From Streptomyces diastatochromogenes (GTDB lineage Bacteria > Actinomycetota > Actinomycetes > Streptomycetales > Streptomycetaceae), in assembly GCA_001550305.1 (NCBI GenBank), contig LRTP01000455.1, positions 1-37,609 of the forward strand: DNA of 37,609 nucleotides, written 5' to 3'. Positions 24,927 through 31,623 of this stretch are shown in pieces. A model generated the notes under the pieces. That model ran no database searches, had not been told where the DNA came from, and saw only the letters and a program-made list of their open reading frames with translations. The translations under genes and the position numbers were made by a program. Every line of letters starts with the position of its first letter. Positions within the stretch are counted from its first letter, which is position 1.

Positions 24927-25969
24927 TGGCGGTAGCGGGGTGTGGTTCCCATACCGCCGCGGTGCTCGACCGGGCCGGGGCGACTGTCGCGGTCGCCGAG
25001 GTGCTCACGGAAATCGAGTGGAGCCGCGTCCTCGACGGGGTCTCGGCGGCGCGGGCGTTGATCCAGCCGGATGGGGACTGCTGCAACAGGCTCGGCCGCA
25101 TCGGGACGTACCGGAACAGGCTGGTGATCTTTCGTGATGGCCAGTACGTGTGGGACGGTCCGATCACCGGGATCTCGTGGTCCCTGGGCCAGGTGGAGTT
25201 GCAGGCTCAGGACGTCCTCGCCTGGCTCGACAACCGGGTTCCGCACGAGTCCAAGACGTTCACGGCCGTCGACCTCTCCGAGATCGCGTCATGGCTGATC
25301 GAGGACGGCTACGCCCCCGACGACCCCGGGCACACGGTCCAGATCATCGACAGAGCCGGGGTCACCGGGTCGCGGACATACTCGATCGGCATCGGGCAGA
25401 CCGGGGACCACCTCCGCCAGCTGGCCGAGGCTGGTATCGACTTCACCGCCATCGGCTCGAAGATCCTGCTCCTGCCGGAAACCCACATGGCCAGCGTCGG
25501 CCGCCTCTCCGACGCAGACCTCCCCGACGGCCTCCAGGTCGCCGAGGACGGCGCATCGCTCGTCACCCGGTGGGTCGTTGCCGGGTCCGACGACAGCGGA
25601 GCCATCGGCTCGTACGGGGGCGTCGATCCCTACTACGGCTTGCACGAGCGGTACGTCGAGATGACCGAGATCACCGACAACGACTCGGCGACGCAGGCCG
25701 CGAAGGCGCGGCAGCGGGTGAGCAGTGTGGTCCCCGTGTTCGTCGACACCCAGCAGGTCACCATCAGTCCCCTCGCCGCAGTCGACGTCCCCACATTGGT
25801 CCCCGGCTGGTGCCTCGACGTCACCTCGGCCGGAACCTGCCGGACCGTGTCCCAGCGGCTGAAGATCACCGGGGTCAAGGTCAGCGAGACCGGCGGCGAC
25901 GAGAACTCACCGGGCAGTGAGAGCGTGCAAGTCCAGGTAGCGGCGAGCGGCGCGGAGGCGGTGACCTGA
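24926..25969 (+). CDS. Minor tail protein (baseplate hub-like)
   Basis: 347 residues, TAATG overlap. The layout VAEVLTEIEWSRVLDGVSAARALI, then VIFRDGQYVWDGPITGISWSLG and AQDVLAWLDNR, matches the hub-like minor tail proteins of actinophages, in which beta domains form the ring at the tail tip. DDHLRQLAEAGIDFTAIG-type and SARQRVSSVVPV segments continue this. It has few Cys. The next gene overlaps (TGATG). Confidence 0.7.
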   Translation: MAVAGCGSHTAAVLDRAGATVAVAEVLTEIEWSRVLDGVSAARALIQPDGDCCNRLGRIGTYRNRLVIFRDGQYVWDGPITGISWSLGQVELQAQDVLAWLDNRVPHESKTFTAVDLSEIASWLIEDGYAPDDPGHTVQIIDRAGVTGSRTYSIGIGQTGDHLRQLAEAGIDFTAIGSKILLLPETHMASVGRLSDADLPDGLQVAEDGASLVTRWVVAGSDDSGAIGSYGGVDPYYGLHERYVEMTEITDNDSATQAAKARQRVSSVVPVFVDTQQVTISPLAAVDVPTLVPGWCLDVTSAGTCRTVSQRLKITGVKVSETGGDENSPGSESVQVQVAASGAEAVT

Positions 25970-26421
25970 TGGCGATGCGTGGAAGCCCTGCCCGGCGGGT
26001 GCCGGGGAATCCCCTGGCGGGGGTCCTGGTCCACCTCGACCAGCGTGCGAGGATCGGCGGCCGCAAGCGGAGCCCGAGCGCCCCAGCGTTGGACGAGGAG
26101 CAGGCGGCCCCGGCCGGTGCACCCGTGGCGGCCCCTGGCGCGCCCCTGGCGGCCGTCCTGACATCCGGGGAGGACGGGCGTGCCCGGTTCGACTTCCCGG
26201 TCCCGTACGGCCTGGTACCGGCCGTCACGGCGGTCGCTGTCGACCCCGACCCGGGGGACGACGAGCGCACCGTGTGGGCGGTGCTGGAGGAGGTCACCGG
26301 CTGGTACGCGACCGTCCGCGTCTGGCGGACCCGGGCCCGCCGAGGCACGGGGGTGGCCGAGGCGGCCGGGCCGGGGGTGCGCGTCCATGTGATGGTGGCG
26401 CCCGTAGCCTCGCGGTCATGA
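25969..26421 (+). CDS. Small minor tail protein
   Basis: 150 residues, TGATG overlap with the upstream gene. A basic N-terminus (RGSPARRVPGNPLAG) precedes an Ala/Pro-rich linker (about residues 40-65). A beta domain follows: ARFDFPVPYGLVPAVTAVAVDP, VWAVLEEVTGWYATVRVWR and GVRVHVMVAPVAS, typical of the small receptor-region proteins at actinophage tail tips. Exact function unknown. It overlaps the next gene (ATGA). Confidence 0.6.
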   Translation: MAMRGSPARRVPGNPLAGVLVHLDQRARIGGRKRSPSAPALDEEQAAPAGAPVAAPGAPLAAVLTSGEDGRARFDFPVPYGLVPAVTAVAVDPDPGDDERTVWAVLEEVTGWYATVRVWRTRARRGTGVAEAAGPGVRVHVMVAPVASRS

Positions 26422-26645
26422 GCGACCTCAGCCGACCGTTCCAACTCCACCTGCCCGGGGGCAGAGTGCTGCACGGCGCTCAGTTCCCCTCCGGGCGGGC
26501 TTTCGTCGACGGCGACGACCAGGACGGGGCCGGGCCCCTCCCGGTGTACGGCATCAGCCTCGGCGCGGTGCTGGAGCGCTTCACCGGCGGTGTCGTGCTG
26601 TGGCCGGAGGACGTGACCCGCCTCGACGGCCGCGAGGACGGTTAA
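26418..26645 (+). CDS. Small hypothetical tail-region protein (75 aa)
   Basis: ATG at 26418 in an ATGA overlap. The product reads FQLHLPGGRVLHGAQFPSGRAFVDGDD, then ISLGAVLERFTGGVVLWPED, a beta-beta-helix layout. This looks like small proteins found beside tail-tip genes in actinophages. The stop TAA is part of the next promoter's TAACCT hexamer. Function unknown. Confidence 0.55.
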   Translation: MSDLSRPFQLHLPGGRVLHGAQFPSGRAFVDGDDQDGAGPLPVYGISLGAVLERFTGGVVLWPEDVTRLDGREDG

Positions 26646-26705
26646 CCTGCTGCTCGCGCTGCTGGTTGTGGGCCGGGCCGATCCTCCTCTCCCTGGAGTG
26701 CTGCC
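26643..26705 (+). promoter_or_regulatory. Late promoter/leader element 5 (before the glycine-rich tail gene)
   Basis: TAACCT (26643-26648), then GCTGGTTGTGGGCCGGG (26661-26677) 12 nt later, and the GTG start 28 nt after the core. CTCC (26684-26687) can pair with GGAG (26695-26698), which is the ribosome-binding site. Confidence 0.7.
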
Positions 26706-27428
26706 GTGGCCGCAGTGTGCGTGGACGATAACTACTTCGACGTCGGCTCGGACGGCCGACTGACCATGGTCCCGGGGTCCATGGGGCTCCGTCAGGTGCT
26801 CTACTTCAAGGACGCCGGGAGTTTCACGTTCAAAAAGGGCGACTATCCATGGCTCGCCAACGTCCTCGTCATGGTCCAGGCGGCCGGGGGAGGCGCGGCC
26901 GGCGCCCGCGCGAACGCGGGTCAGGTGGTGGCGCAGCCGGGCGGGTCGGGCGGCGGATACGCGGAGCGGTTCCTCGCCGTCTCGGCGCTCGGCGCCACGG
27001 AGGCGATCGTTGTCGGTGCGGGCGGCGCCGCGGGCACGCCCACAGTGGACGGCGGCGACGGCGGCAACAGCTCCTTCGGTGGCCTGTGCACCGCGCTGGG
27101 GGGCAACGGCGGCGGCGCCATCATGCCTTCCGGGAACACGCCGATGTGCCTGACCGGCACCTCGGGGCCCCTCGCCGGGGTGGGCGACTGGGCGCAGGGC
27201 GGCGGCCCGGGTGGTGGTGCGATCCGGATCAACGGCAACGAGGGGCAGAGCGGCGAGGGCGGCGACTCCCACTTCGGCCACCGCGGCTGGCAGCGCTCCT
27301 CCACCGGATCGGGCGGGGCCAGCCGCGGGTACGGCGCGGGCGCGGCCGGTGGCTTCGCCCGGGACGGCGACAGCGTCAACGGGAACGTCGGCGCGGGCGG
27401 GATCGTCGTCATCTACCTATTCGGCTGA
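26706..27428 (+). CDS. Glycine-rich minor tail / receptor-binding protein
   Basis: 240 residues from the GTG at 26706, with GGAG upstream. After an N-terminal segment with YFDVGSDGRLTMVPG (about residues 9-23) and FTFKKGDYPWLANVLVMVQ comes a glycine-rich domain: AAGGGAAGARANAGQ, PGGSGGGYAE, VVGAGGAAGTP, GGDGGNSSFGG, GGNGGGAIMP and so on to the end (GAGGIVVIYLFG). Polyglycine-rich sandwich domains of this type occur in phage fibre tips and adhesins and often contact the host receptor. Followed by a terminator. Confidence 0.7.
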   Translation: MAAVCVDDNYFDVGSDGRLTMVPGSMGLRQVLYFKDAGSFTFKKGDYPWLANVLVMVQAAGGGAAGARANAGQVVAQPGGSGGGYAERFLAVSALGATEAIVVGAGGAAGTPTVDGGDGGNSSFGGLCTALGGNGGGAIMPSGNTPMCLTGTSGPLAGVGDWAQGGGPGGGAIRINGNEGQSGEGGDSHFGHRGWQRSSTGSGGASRGYGAGAAGGFARDGDSVNGNVGAGGIVVIYLFG

Positions 27429-27430
27429 CC

Positions 27431-27453
27431 CAGGGCGGACGCAGCGTCCGTCC
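27431..27453 (+). terminator. Terminator after the glycine-rich tail gene
   Basis: AGGGCGGACG (27431-27440) and CGTCCGTCCT (27444-27453) form a 10-bp stem with one G-T pair and a 3-nt loop, starting 3 nt after the stop codon. Confidence 0.65.
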
Positions 27454-27595
27454 TGTCGTCCGCCCCGGGCGGACGGTGCGTCCTCGCAGGCCAGGGGTGT
27501 CGTCCGCCCTCGGCGTCCGTTGCCCGTCCGCCCGGTTGTCCGCCCTCGGACGGCACGGTCGTCCGCCCTCGTCCGCCCTCGTCCGCCGGGCGGAC
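27433..27595. repeat. Array of GTCCGCC / GGCGGAC heptamers
   Basis: GTCCGCC occurs at 27457, 27502, 27526, 27538, 27561, 27571 and 27581, and its complement GGCGGAC at 27433, 27467 and 27589. The last three direct copies are exactly 10 bp apart (GTCCGCCCTC units). Two near-perfect palindromes are formed (27456-27474 and 27581-27595). The array ends 14 bp before the -10 hexamer of the next promoter. Confidence 0.7.
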
Positions 27596-27607
27596 GGGAG
27601 AGGGGTC

Positions 27608-27676
27608 TATAGACTCGACGGTGCGCGCCGCTGGTTGTGGGCCGGGTCGTTGCGAGTCCGCGAGGACGGTGACTCT
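27608..27676 (+). promoter_or_regulatory. Late promoter/leader element 6 (before the second NPY fibre-like gene)
   Basis: TATAGACT (27608-27615) is the best -10 of the set. GCTGGTTGTGGGCCGGG follows at 27630-27646, and the GTG start is 30 nt after it. GTCC (27656-27659), a GCGA loop and GGAC (27664-27667) form a small GNRA-type hairpin that includes part of the GAGGAC ribosome-binding site. Confidence 0.7.
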
Positions 27677-28513
27677 GTGGCGCGATGCGGCTGCGCGGGC
27701 GGTCAGTGCGACTGCAAGGTGGAGCCCGGTACGAACGTGTCGGTGAGCGGCAGCGGCTCCCCGGCGAACCCCTATGTGATCTCGGCGGTGGTCCCGTGCG
27801 GGGAGGTCCGCGCGTGCTTGTCGGCCGGACCCGGGATCACCTTCAACCAGGCGACCGGTCAGATCTCCGGCCACCTCTCCAGCCAGGCCGGTAACAACCT
27901 CGTCGTCGGCCCGGACGGCGGTCTCATGGTGCCGACAGCAGGGGGCCAGGTGCTCACCGGCTGCGGCCTGACCGGCAACGGCTCGGCGTCCTCCCCGGTC
28001 AAGGGCAACACCCAGGCGTGGCCGTACGCGTGCGCCGTCGACACGTACGCGGGTGGGGTCTACTGCGACAGCCAAGGCCGGTTGCGGTCCGAGCCGCGCG
28101 GCAAGGTGTCGTTCATCTCGTACTTCGACAACCGGAGCTACAACGATCTACCGGTCCCGGCCGCACAGAACACGGTGCTCGACACGTTCACGGTCAATGT
28201 GACCAACCCGGACCCCTGCCGTCCGGCGATGGTGCTGACGGAGCGGGAGGTCGACGTCTATGTAGTGCTCCCGGCCGGGGCCGCAGCGGGTACGGGGCAC
28301 GGCGCCGACGAGATGTTCTACATGAAGAACACCGGTACCTCGACGATCGTCGGCACGCACGCGCAGGCCACGAAGTTCCTTGCGGAGCCGTCCCTCCTCG
28401 CCCCTGGGGCGACGGTGCCGGTGACGCTGAGCGCGACCGGTGGCCGTGGTGCCGGCGGCGCCTACTACTACGGGATCAACTTCGTTCTTCGGACCATGAT
28501 CATCAGCCTGTGA
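27677..28513 (+). CDS. Fibre-like minor tail protein with a GTGT/NPY module
   Basis: 278 residues from the GTG at 27677. The N-terminus MARCGCAGGQCDCKV is Cys-rich, as in the product at 12260. GTNVSVSGSGSPANPYVIS, CGEVRACLSAGPGITFN and AGNNLVVGPDGGLMVP are one copy of the repeat found there, and VLTGCGLTGNGSASSPV corresponds to its VGCGLTGNGAAATPI. The C-terminal 140 residues are a separate beta domain (VSFISYFDNRSYNDLP ... YYYGINFVLRTMIISL). Thus the phage has two fibres with a common base and different heads. Followed at 11 nt by its small companion gene. Confidence 0.65.
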   Translation: MARCGCAGGQCDCKVEPGTNVSVSGSGSPANPYVISAVVPCGEVRACLSAGPGITFNQATGQISGHLSSQAGNNLVVGPDGGLMVPTAGGQVLTGCGLTGNGSASSPVKGNTQAWPYACAVDTYAGGVYCDSQGRLRSEPRGKVSFISYFDNRSYNDLPVPAAQNTVLDTFTVNVTNPDPCRPAMVLTEREVDVYVVLPAGAAAGTGHGADEMFYMKNTGTSTIVGTHAQATKFLAEPSLLAPGATVPVTLSATGGRGAGGAYYYGINFVLRTMIISL

Positions 28514-28524
28514 GGAGCGCTGCT

Positions 28525-28890
28525 ATGTCCACCGGATCCCCTGGTCTGCTCGGTTGGCCCTGGCCCTGGCCTGGCGGTGACGGCGAGGAGCCACCGGCGC
28601 CGCCCGAGCCGGTCACGAGCTACGTCCAGTTCGCGGACGGCACCCTCTCTCAGATCACCGTGACGGGCACGGACCCGGTGATCCCCGAGGGCGCGAAGCT
28701 GGTGACGCAGGAGGAGTACGAGCGGCTGCGTGGCGCGATGCTCGATGCCCACGAGGCGCGTATCGCCGAGACGTTGGCCGCCGAGGTGGAGTCGATGCGG
28801 ACGCAGTACGCCGACCTGCGGGCGGCCGGTATCCCCGAGGGGACGGCCCGAGCCCTGTCCCGCTTCGACGGCCCGGCGGAGGGGGCGTAA
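28525..28890 (+). CDS. Small companion protein of the second fibre-like gene
   Basis: 121 residues from the ATG at 28525; GAGGAG lies 7 nt upstream. A Pro/Trp-rich N-terminus (LLGWPWPWPGG) is followed by YVQFADGTLSQITVTG..PVIPEGAKLVTQEEYERL, then a long acidic helix of about 55 residues likely to form a coiled coil. The core matches the product at 14200, which also follows a GTGT/NPY fibre-like gene. Likely a fibre chaperone or an accessory subunit. Confidence 0.6.
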   Translation: MSTGSPGLLGWPWPWPGGDGEEPPAPPEPVTSYVQFADGTLSQITVTGTDPVIPEGAKLVTQEEYERLRGAMLDAHEARIAETLAAEVESMRTQYADLRAAGIPEGTARALSRFDGPAEGA

Positions 28891-28893
28891 AGC

Positions 28894-28958
28894 TACACTC
28901 CAGGCACGACGCCGCTGGTTCTGGGCCGGGCCGACCTCCTCCCACAGGAGACGCGCCC
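28894..28958 (+). promoter_or_regulatory. Late promoter/leader element 7 (before the pre-lysis gene)
   Basis: TACACT (28894-28899), GCTGGTTCTGGGCCGGG (28914-28930), ATG 28 nt after the core. CTCCT (28936-28940) and AGGAG (28946-28950) form a perfect 5-bp hairpin over the ribosome-binding site. This unit would drive the lysis genes as well. Confidence 0.7.
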
Positions 28959-29264
28959 ATGTCTCACAGCGGCGAGACCGTTCCCCGGCCGAGCATCGGC
29001 CGCATCGTCCATTACCGCAGCCACGGCACACCCGTTCGCGAGGACGGCACGCAGGTCCACCCGCCACGGTGCCGGGCCGCGATGATCACTGACGTCTACG
29101 ACGACAACAACCCGCACCCGGACCCCGAGGTCGTCCCCGGGGTCGAGGGCTCCGAGTGGGTCGCTCTGCACGTCTTCAACCCCAAGGGTGACTTTCACGA
29201 CGACGCCTGTCGCGACGAGCTGACGCAGCTCGGCGGCACCTGGCATTGGCCGGAGCGTGTGTGA
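28959..29264 (+). CDS. Conserved actinophage small protein before the lysis genes
   Basis: 101 residues from the ATG at 28959. The pattern IGRIVHYRSHGTP, CRAAMITDVYDD, WVALHVFNPKGDFH and GGTWHWPERV is one I recognise as a recurrent small protein next to tail or lysis genes in Streptomyces phages. Its function is not known to me. It overlaps the endolysin gene (TGATG) and so belongs to the lysis transcript. Confidence 0.7.
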   Translation: MSHSGETVPRPSIGRIVHYRSHGTPVREDGTQVHPPRCRAAMITDVYDDNNPHPDPEVVPGVEGSEWVALHVFNPKGDFHDDACRDELTQLGGTWHWPERV

Positions 29265-30364
29265 TGGCCGATCCGATGACCCCGGCGGAGTGGCGGGCTG
29301 CGCTCAAGGCTGAAGGCATCACGTTCGTCGAGCTGGAGGGGTGGACGACCCGCGGCCGCGACGCGGCCACGGGCAGGATCTTCGGGCCTGTGCACGGGTC
29401 GTTGAACCACCACACGGCCGGGACGAACAGCCTCAACGCGATCGCCTACAAGGGGCAGGGCGCCGCCGTCCCCGCGCCCCTCGCGCACGGCTGGCTGCCG
29501 AAGTCCGGGGTGGTGACCCTGGTCTCCTGTCACCGGGCCAACCATGCCGGGCTTGCTGCCCTGAACTCGTATCAGGCGATCCTCGACGAGAAGCCGATCC
29601 CCAAGCCCAGCAAGGCGAGCGGCACCGTCGACGGGAACGATGCCCTCTACGGCCTGGAGGTTGAGAACCTCGGCAACGGCGTCGACGTCTACACCCGCGC
29701 CCAGTACGACACATGGGTCCGGTGGAACGCGGCGATCTGCCGTCACCACGGCTGGACCGAGGGCAGCGTCGCCGGGCACCTGGAGACCTCGGTCGAGGGC
29801 AAGCCCGACCCGGCCGGGCCCGTCGAGGGCTACGGCCAGCGCGGCCGGTTCACCTTCACCATGACGCAGCTGCGCGCCGACGTCCGCGAGCGCCTGGCCC
29901 ACGCGCCGAGCTGGAGCCCGCCCACCGTCCAGGAGGCATCCACCATGACCCCCGCGTACGTGAACCTCGGTCTCGTCCACGGCTACCACCTGGCCCCGGG
30001 CGAGTGGAACGACGTGCAGTTCACGCAGGAATGGACCGACGAGGAGGGCGACCACGCAGCGAACAGCGCCGTGTTCGTCCAGGGCGCGGCCCGCTTCGAC
30101 GGCACGCTCTCCCTGCGCCTGGAGGGCCTGCCCGTCGGCGCCGTCGTCCAGGTCCGGCAGTCCGAATACGAGGGCAACACCCTCAAGCAGGACCACCCGA
30201 TCACGGAGGTGATCGGCACGCCCGGCGGCACCTACCGCACGGTCCCCCTGCTGAACCGGCTGGGCGCGGGCCGGTCGATGCGGGTGAGGCTGCTCAATCA
30301 GTCGAGCGAGGATGTCGAGGTCGCCAGCGCGGTCCTCAAGGCCCTCGTCTGGAAGGAGGGTTGA
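29264..30364 (+). CDS. Endolysin, N-acetylmuramoyl-L-alanine amidase (Amidase_2-like)
   Basis: 366 residues from the ATG at 29264. It cleaves the bond between MurNAc and L-Ala of host peptidoglycan. GSLNHHTAG (about residues 45-53) carries the first zinc-ligand His, and GHLETSVEGKPDPAG (about 168-182) matches the second His and the Lys/Asp pair of the amidase_2 active site. SCHRANHAG and ALYGLEVENLGNG are conserved inner segments. Residues 225-366 are a beta-rich domain that may bind the cell wall. There is no signal peptide, so release through a holin is expected. The holin genes follow at once. Confidence 0.85.
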   Translation: MADPMTPAEWRAALKAEGITFVELEGWTTRGRDAATGRIFGPVHGSLNHHTAGTNSLNAIAYKGQGAAVPAPLAHGWLPKSGVVTLVSCHRANHAGLAALNSYQAILDEKPIPKPSKASGTVDGNDALYGLEVENLGNGVDVYTRAQYDTWVRWNAAICRHHGWTEGSVAGHLETSVEGKPDPAGPVEGYGQRGRFTFTMTQLRADVRERLAHAPSWSPPTVQEASTMTPAYVNLGLVHGYHLAPGEWNDVQFTQEWTDEEGDHAANSAVFVQGAARFDGTLSLRLEGLPVGAVVQVRQSEYEGNTLKQDHPITEVIGTPGGTYRTVPLLNRLGAGRSMRVRLLNQSSEDVEVASAVLKALVWKEG

Positions 30365-30367
30365 GCT

Positions 30368-30604
30368 GTGGCAGGAAGGCATGCAGTCGAGCGCAAGGTG
30401 AAGTGGTCGACGGCCGGCGCTTACCTCGCGTCGTCCGGGGTCCTCGGCGTCCTCGGCGCGGTCCAGGACGACGCCCGGATTCTGTCGCCGCTGCCGGACA
30501 GCCTCAGCGCCCTCGTCCTGGCCCTGGTCCCCGCCCTGGTGACCTTCGCGGCCGGGTGGAAGGCCGACCATACGCCGCGGTCCGACTTCGGCCAGGGCGG
30601 GTGA
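30368..30604 (+). CDS. Holin
   Basis: 78 residues from the GTG at 30368, 3 nt after the endolysin stop. A basic N-terminus (GRHAVERKVKWS) precedes two predicted membrane segments, about residues 15-34 (AGAYLASSGVLGVLGAV) and 44-63 (SALVLALVPALVTFAAGW), and a short charged tail. Length, two membrane segments and location next to the amidase are typical of a class II holin of actinophages. Confidence 0.75.
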   Translation: MAGRHAVERKVKWSTAGAYLASSGVLGVLGAVQDDARILSPLPDSLSALVLALVPALVTFAAGWKADHTPRSDFGQGG

Positions 30605-30607
30605 GGA

Positions 30608-31015
30608 GTGGACGTGACCACTGGTGTCCCGGTCCTCGACGCGGTCCTCGTATGGGGTGGAGCGGTCTCTGTCCTCGGGACGGTCGGCACGGTCGTGTGG
30701 CGGTTCCTCCGTACGGTCTCCCGGCTCGGTTCCCGCGCCGGGCAGTTCCTCGACGACTGGTATGGGGAGGACGGCAGGGCAGGCGTCACGGCACGGCCGG
30801 GCGTCATGCTGCGCCTCGCGGCGCTGGAGGACGGCCTCGACCACCTACGACATGAGGTGCGGCCGAACTCCGGCGCCAGCCTGCGGGACGCCGTCGACCT
30901 CGCCAACTCACGGCTCGCCCGGCTCTGCCCGGACCCGGAGCCCTGCTGCGGGCAACCGGCCGAGCCGCCGGCCGACGAGCCGCCCCCGGACGAGGAGCCC
31001 CGTCCGGCATCCTGA
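30608..31015 (+). CDS. Membrane protein, second holin or lysis accessory
   Basis: 135 residues from the GTG at 30608. One membrane segment near residues 8-30 (VLDAVLVWGGAVSVLGTVGTVVW) is followed by a soluble helical part with LRLAALEDGLDHLRHEV and an acidic, Pro-rich tail. This resembles the DUF2746-like proteins encoded after holins in many actinophages. It may regulate lysis timing. The family assignment is from memory of the layout only. Confidence 0.6.
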   Translation: MDVTTGVPVLDAVLVWGGAVSVLGTVGTVVWRFLRTVSRLGSRAGQFLDDWYGEDGRAGVTARPGVMLRLAALEDGLDHLRHEVRPNSGASLRDAVDLANSRLARLCPDPEPCCGQPAEPPADEPPPDEEPRPAS

Positions 31016-31020
31016 CCAGG

Positions 31021-31051
31021 CCGCCCGCCTCTTGTGTCCGGAGGCGGGCGG
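31021..31051 (+). terminator. Terminator of the lysis operon
   Basis: CCGCCCGCCT (31021-31030) and AGGCGGGCGG (31042-31051): perfect 10-bp stem, 11-nt loop, starting 5 nt after the stop codon. Confidence 0.75.
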
Positions 31052-31101
31052 TCTGCTGCACCCCGTGGGATGCTGTGCGGCGCACGAGACGGAGGACACC
31101 C

Positions 31102-31623
31102 GTGACTGCCGATACCGACATTGACCAGTTCCTCGCCGCGCTGCCGAAGCCCTCGGCGCGGCAGATGTGGGACGAGCTCCAGGCCGCCCGCCGGGCAGCG
31201 GCCGCCGCTCCGCCACCGGTGCCGAGCATCATCCCCGAGCCTGAGCACGTCTATCCGCCCGGTCACCGCTTGTGGTGGCGCTTCGTCGCCTTCCCCTGCG
31301 CGCACCGGTGCGGGTGGGCGCACCTGGAGGATCTGCTCCTCAACGACCTGGAGGACGCAGCCCGGCCGTTCGTGATCAAGGCCGGGACCCCCGGGGACGT
31401 CACCCGGGCGATCACGGACCGTGCGGACGCCCGCGCTGAGGATCAGCGGCAGCGGATCGAGGACGCGATCCGCGAACATCTGGGAAGCGCTCATTCGGAT
31501 CACGACGGTGTGAGCACACTAGGCCTATGCCCGCGGCCCTCCTCCTCGTCCTCGGGCTCCGGTGAGGCCCCGCCGTTCTCCCCCCCAACGGCGGGGCCGC
31601 TCCACGCCGGAGGAGAGTCGTGA
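31102..31623 (+). CDS. Hypothetical protein with helical core
   Basis: 173 residues from the GTG at 31102 (GGAGGA 6 nt upstream). The N-terminal 30 residues are helical (TDIDQFLAALPKPSARQMWDEL). A motif WWRFVAFPCAHRCGWAHLED carries two Cys and two His that might hold a metal. A charged helix follows. The last 33 residues are Ser/Pro/Gly-rich and are encoded across a perfect hairpin (31566-31598). They may be fortuitous. The stop overlaps the next start (GTGA). Function unknown; it lies outside the virion operons. Confidence 0.55.
   Translation: MTADTDIDQFLAALPKPSARQMWDELQAARRAAAAAPPPVPSIIPEPEHVYPPGHRLWWRFVAFPCAHRCGWAHLEDLLLNDLEDAARPFVIKAGTPGDVTRAITDRADARAEDQRQRIEDAIREHLGSAHSDHDGVSTLGLCPRPSSSSSGSGEAPPFSPPTAGPLHAGGES
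31566..31598 (+). terminator. Perfect hairpin inside the end of a coding frame
   Basis: GGCCCCGCCGTT (31566-31577) and AACGGCGGGGCC (31587-31598), 12-bp stem, 9-nt C-rich loop. It looks like an intrinsic terminator but lies inside the 3' part of the gene that starts at 31102; it could attenuate the downstream gene. Confidence 0.6.

Noticed and set aside
27433..27595. CRISPR-like reading of the GTCCGCC array
   Set aside because: Units are 7-10 bp with irregular spacing and no spacers of uniform length, so it is not a CRISPR array.
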